This document shows, piece by piece, positions 7,230 through 9,152 of a stretch of DNA of 9,152 nt. Every line of letters starts with the position of its first letter. Position 1 is the first letter of the stretch. Location: assembly GCA_963834365.1 (NCBI GenBank), contig CAWIBS010000005.1, positions 1-9,152 of the forward strand. The letters run 5' to 3'. The DNA comes from CAWJAP01 sp963834365. GTDB lineage: Bacteria; Acidobacteriota; Vicinamibacteria; Vicinamibacterales; Vicinamibacteraceae. The translations under genes were made by a program, and so were the position numbers. The notes beneath the pieces were generated by a model. That model saw only the letters and a program-made list of their open reading frames with translations, did no database searches and was not told where the DNA came from.

Positions 7230-8548
7230 ATGTCGCTTCCTGTCGACCTCAATGCGCGCCTGCCACCCGGGACGGCCTCGCCCGAACCGACCTCGCTGCG
7301 GACACTCCAGGACGCGCTCAGCAACGAGCACGACCAGCGGCGCCGGGCCGAGTGCATGGCCGAGATCCAGCGCGACGCCGTGCAGCTGGCGCTCGACCTG
7401 CTCGGTCGCGAGCTCGATGTGGCCGGCTTCTTCCGCGCCTTCATGAAGCGCCTGGTCGACGACAGCGAAAGCCACGCCTGCGGCGTCTGGCTGCTCGACG
7501 AGACCTCCAGCGAATGCAGTCTGTGGATGGCGATCGTCGAAGGCGAGCTCTATAACAAGGACCATGCGGGCTGGGAGACGCTGGCGCTGCCGAGCGCCAG
7601 CATGGCTGAGCATCTGAAGCCGTACCGTTCCGGATGGACTGAAACGATCGAATACCACGGTCAGGATGCCAGGCTGCCCGACGCCGTCCGCGCCTATCAC
7701 GAGGGCGCCGGCGTCAACTCACTGATCGTCGCGCCGCTGGCGCTGCCGACGCGCAACCTGGGCTGGGTGGGCCTTGCGACCGCCAACACCGACGAGTGCG
7801 AGCAGGTGTGGCGACGTGCCCTCGTCGATGCGATGGCCGGCCAGGCAACGCTCGCGTTGCACCATAGCCGGCTGGCCGAACAGAGCCGGCTGGAAGGACG
7901 CCGCCAGGCGGTGCTCGAGGAGCGCAATCGCATCGCCCGCGACATTCACGACACGCTCGCCCAGGGCTTCGCCGCGATTCTCATGCAGCTCCAGGCGGCC
8001 CAGCGTGCGGGTGCGGGCAGCGTTCCGCCGCGGTCGCCAGCAGTCTCGACACGGCGGTCGAACTGGCGCGCACGCACATGATCGAAGCGCGCCGCTCGGT
8101 CTCGGCGCTGCGCCCGACCTCGCCCGATCAGGAAGACGTCGCCGCCGCGCTCGAGCGCATGACCGGCCTGGCCCGGCGGACGAGTGGGGTGCCTATCGAT
8201 CTCTGTATCGAAGCCCTGCCGCCGTTCGTCGCCGGCGTCGAACGCGAGATTATCGGCATCGCGCAGGAAGCCCTGACCAATGCCGTCCGCCACGCGCGCG
8301 CCCGGCAGATTCGGGTGAATGCCGGCGGCGTGCGGTCCGTAGGGTTCCGGCTGTCGGTGGCCGACGACGGCCGGGGATTTGCCGCCGATCGCGGCAACGC
8401 CGGCTTCGGCATGACCAGCATGCGCGAGCGCGCCGAGCGCATCGGCGCGTCGCTCACCATCGTCACCGCGCCGCGCGCGGGGACAGAGGTGGTGCTGGCC
8501 TGGGAGCCGCCGTCGTTCTCCATCCCGCGAGGCGGTGATGCCATCTAG
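7230..8548 (+). CDS. Soluble GAF-domain sensor histidine kinase, NarL-partner type (HisKA_3), one frameshift
   Basis: A cytosolic sensor kinase: no signal peptide or membrane segment. After a charged N-terminus, residues about 40-215 form a GAF-like sensor domain (FMKRLVDDSESHACGVWLLDE, later GVNSLIVAPLAL and LGWVGLATAN). A helix then leads to the HisKA_3 box EERNRIARDIHDTLAQGF with H240 as the phosphorylated histidine. In the next frame come the HATPase_c marks: N-box EALTNAVRHA (N351 after repair), DDGRGF (379-384) and GFGMTSMRERAERIGA. The two parts are joined by a one-base deletion somewhere in 8007-8027, most simply at the CC of 8025-8026, giving VPAAVASSLDTAVELARTHM. The repaired protein would be 439 residues. 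As written, the first frame stops at 8081 just after the H-box, losing the ATPase domain. The stop TAG at 8546 overlaps the response regulator by 11 bases. It likely phosphorylates that regulator; the GAF ligand is unknown. Confidence 0.9.
8025..8026 (+). other. Probable frameshift site in kinase gene (one base missing)
   Basis: Up to here the frame reads QLQAAQRAGAGSV; from 8027 the next frame reads AAVASSLDTAVELART and on into the ATP-binding domain. Restoring one base in the CC run gives V-P-A-A. The linker between H-box and ATPase domain is variable, so the exact position within 8007-8027 is uncertain. Confidence 0.65.
8529..8532 (+). promoter_or_regulatory. Ribosome binding site for the response regulator
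   Basis: GAGG five bases before the ATG at 8538, lying inside the end of the kinase gene. It supports the 8538 start and translational coupling of kinase and regulator. Confidence 0.6.
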
Positions 8549-9152
8549 TGACCGGGTGGTCGCCGAGGTCGCGACCGTCGCGGCGACGGTGCTCGTCGTC
8601 GACGACCACGCGCTGTTGAGGACCGGCGTCGCCAACATCATCAATCAGGAGCCCGATCTCCGCGTCGTCGCCGAGGCCGCGAACGGACGCGAGGCGGTGG
8701 CCGCCTACCAGGAGCACCGGCCGGATGTCACGCTGATGGACCTGCGCATGCCGGTCATGGAGGGCGTCGAGGCGGTGCGGCAGATTCGTGCCTTCGACGC
8801 GCATGCGCGCGTCGTCGTGCTCACGACGTACGACGCCGACGAGGACATCGCGCGGGCCCTCGAGGCTGGCGCGAAGGCATACATCCTCAAGGACATCTCC
8901 GCGTCGGCGCTGGTCGCCTGCATCCACGACGTGCTCGCCGGCAAGACCTACCTGGCTCCGGCCGCCGCCGCCAAGCTCGCCGAGCGCGTGACCCAGGTGC
9001 AGCTCACGCCGCGTGAGCTCGGCACGCTGCGGCTGATGGCTGATGGACAGAGCAACAAGGAAATCGCCGGCACCCTCGGCATCAGCGAGCGGACCGTCAA
9101 GACCCACCTCGGCCACCTGTTCGAGAAGCTCGGTGTCACCAGCCGCACCGAG
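8538..9152 (+). CDS. NarL/FixJ-family response regulator, cut by right window edge
   Basis: A two-domain transcription regulator. The receiver domain (about residues 17-135) has the acidic pair D22/D23 in VLVVDDH, the phosphorylated aspartate D68 in LMDLRMP, T96 in VVVLTTYD and K118 in YILKD, so all catalytic residues of a working receiver are present. The LuxR-type helix-turn-helix starts at LTPRE and contains QSNKEIAGTLGISERTVKTHLGHLFEKLGV, running to the last codon in the window. 205 codons are seen; family members are usually about 205-225 residues, so only a few residues are missing. The ATG at 8538 has a good ribosome site and overlaps the kinase end by 11 bases. Activated by the kinase, it would bind DNA as a dimer; the divergent efflux operon is the obvious candidate target, by position only. 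Confidence 0.95.
   Translation, partial: MPSSDRVVAEVATVAATVLVVDDHALLRTGVANIINQEPDLRVVAEAANGREAVAAYQEHRPDVTLMDLRMPVMEGVEAVRQIRAFDAHARVVVLTTYDADEDIARALEAGAKAYILKDISASALVACIHDVLAGKTYLAPAAAAKLAERVTQVQLTPRELGTLRLMADGQSNKEIAGTLGISERTVKTHLGHLFEKLGVTSRTE

Noticed and set aside
1..9152. tRNA, rRNA, CRISPR arrays, transposase genes or attachment sites
   Set aside because: Read on both strands, no tRNA-like cloverleaf, direct-repeat array, transposase motif or flanking inverted repeats were seen.

Overview
The window is GC-rich (by eye roughly two-thirds G+C) and almost wholly coding, with no RNA genes, insertion sequences or CRISPR arrays that I can see. The content is that of a Gram-negative bacterium: an RND tripartite efflux pump with two lipoprotein components, and a NarL-type two-component system. 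The taxon cannot be fixed from the sequence. The mix of a MexEF-OprN-type pump with small orphan proteins of a kind I associate with soil Acidobacteriota is only a weak hint.

Minus strand, read right to left from about 7040 to 1: periplasmic adaptor lipoprotein (7040-5809), MexF-like inner-membrane RND transporter (5788-2597), OprN/NodT-type outer-membrane factor (2593-1172), a 102-residue protein of an uncharacterised family (1142-834), a putative 141-residue lipoprotein (780-355), and a GTG-started conserved protein that runs off the left edge (352-1). Gaps of 20, 3, 29, 53 and 2 bases suggest one transcription unit, perhaps weakened by a small hairpin in the 53-base gap.

Plus strand, from 7230 to the right edge: a soluble GAF-domain histidine kinase of the HisKA_3 type, overlapping by 11 bases a NarL/FixJ response regulator cut by the window end. 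A 189-base divergent region (7041-7229) separates the two units. It holds an imperfect 16-base palindrome just upstream of the adaptor gene and a short coding-like frame. The simplest model is that the cytosolic kinase/regulator pair controls the divergent pump.

The most unusual property is that three recognisable genes are broken by four single-base indels: one in the adaptor, two mutually compensating in the outer-membrane factor, and one in the kinase. Family motifs continue intact in the shifted frames. All four sites are short G/C runs, so assembly or sequencing error is the leading explanation, though real gene decay cannot be excluded. I found no convincing new biological system. The best candidates for novelty are the three small proteins downstream of the pump and the structure in the divergent region.
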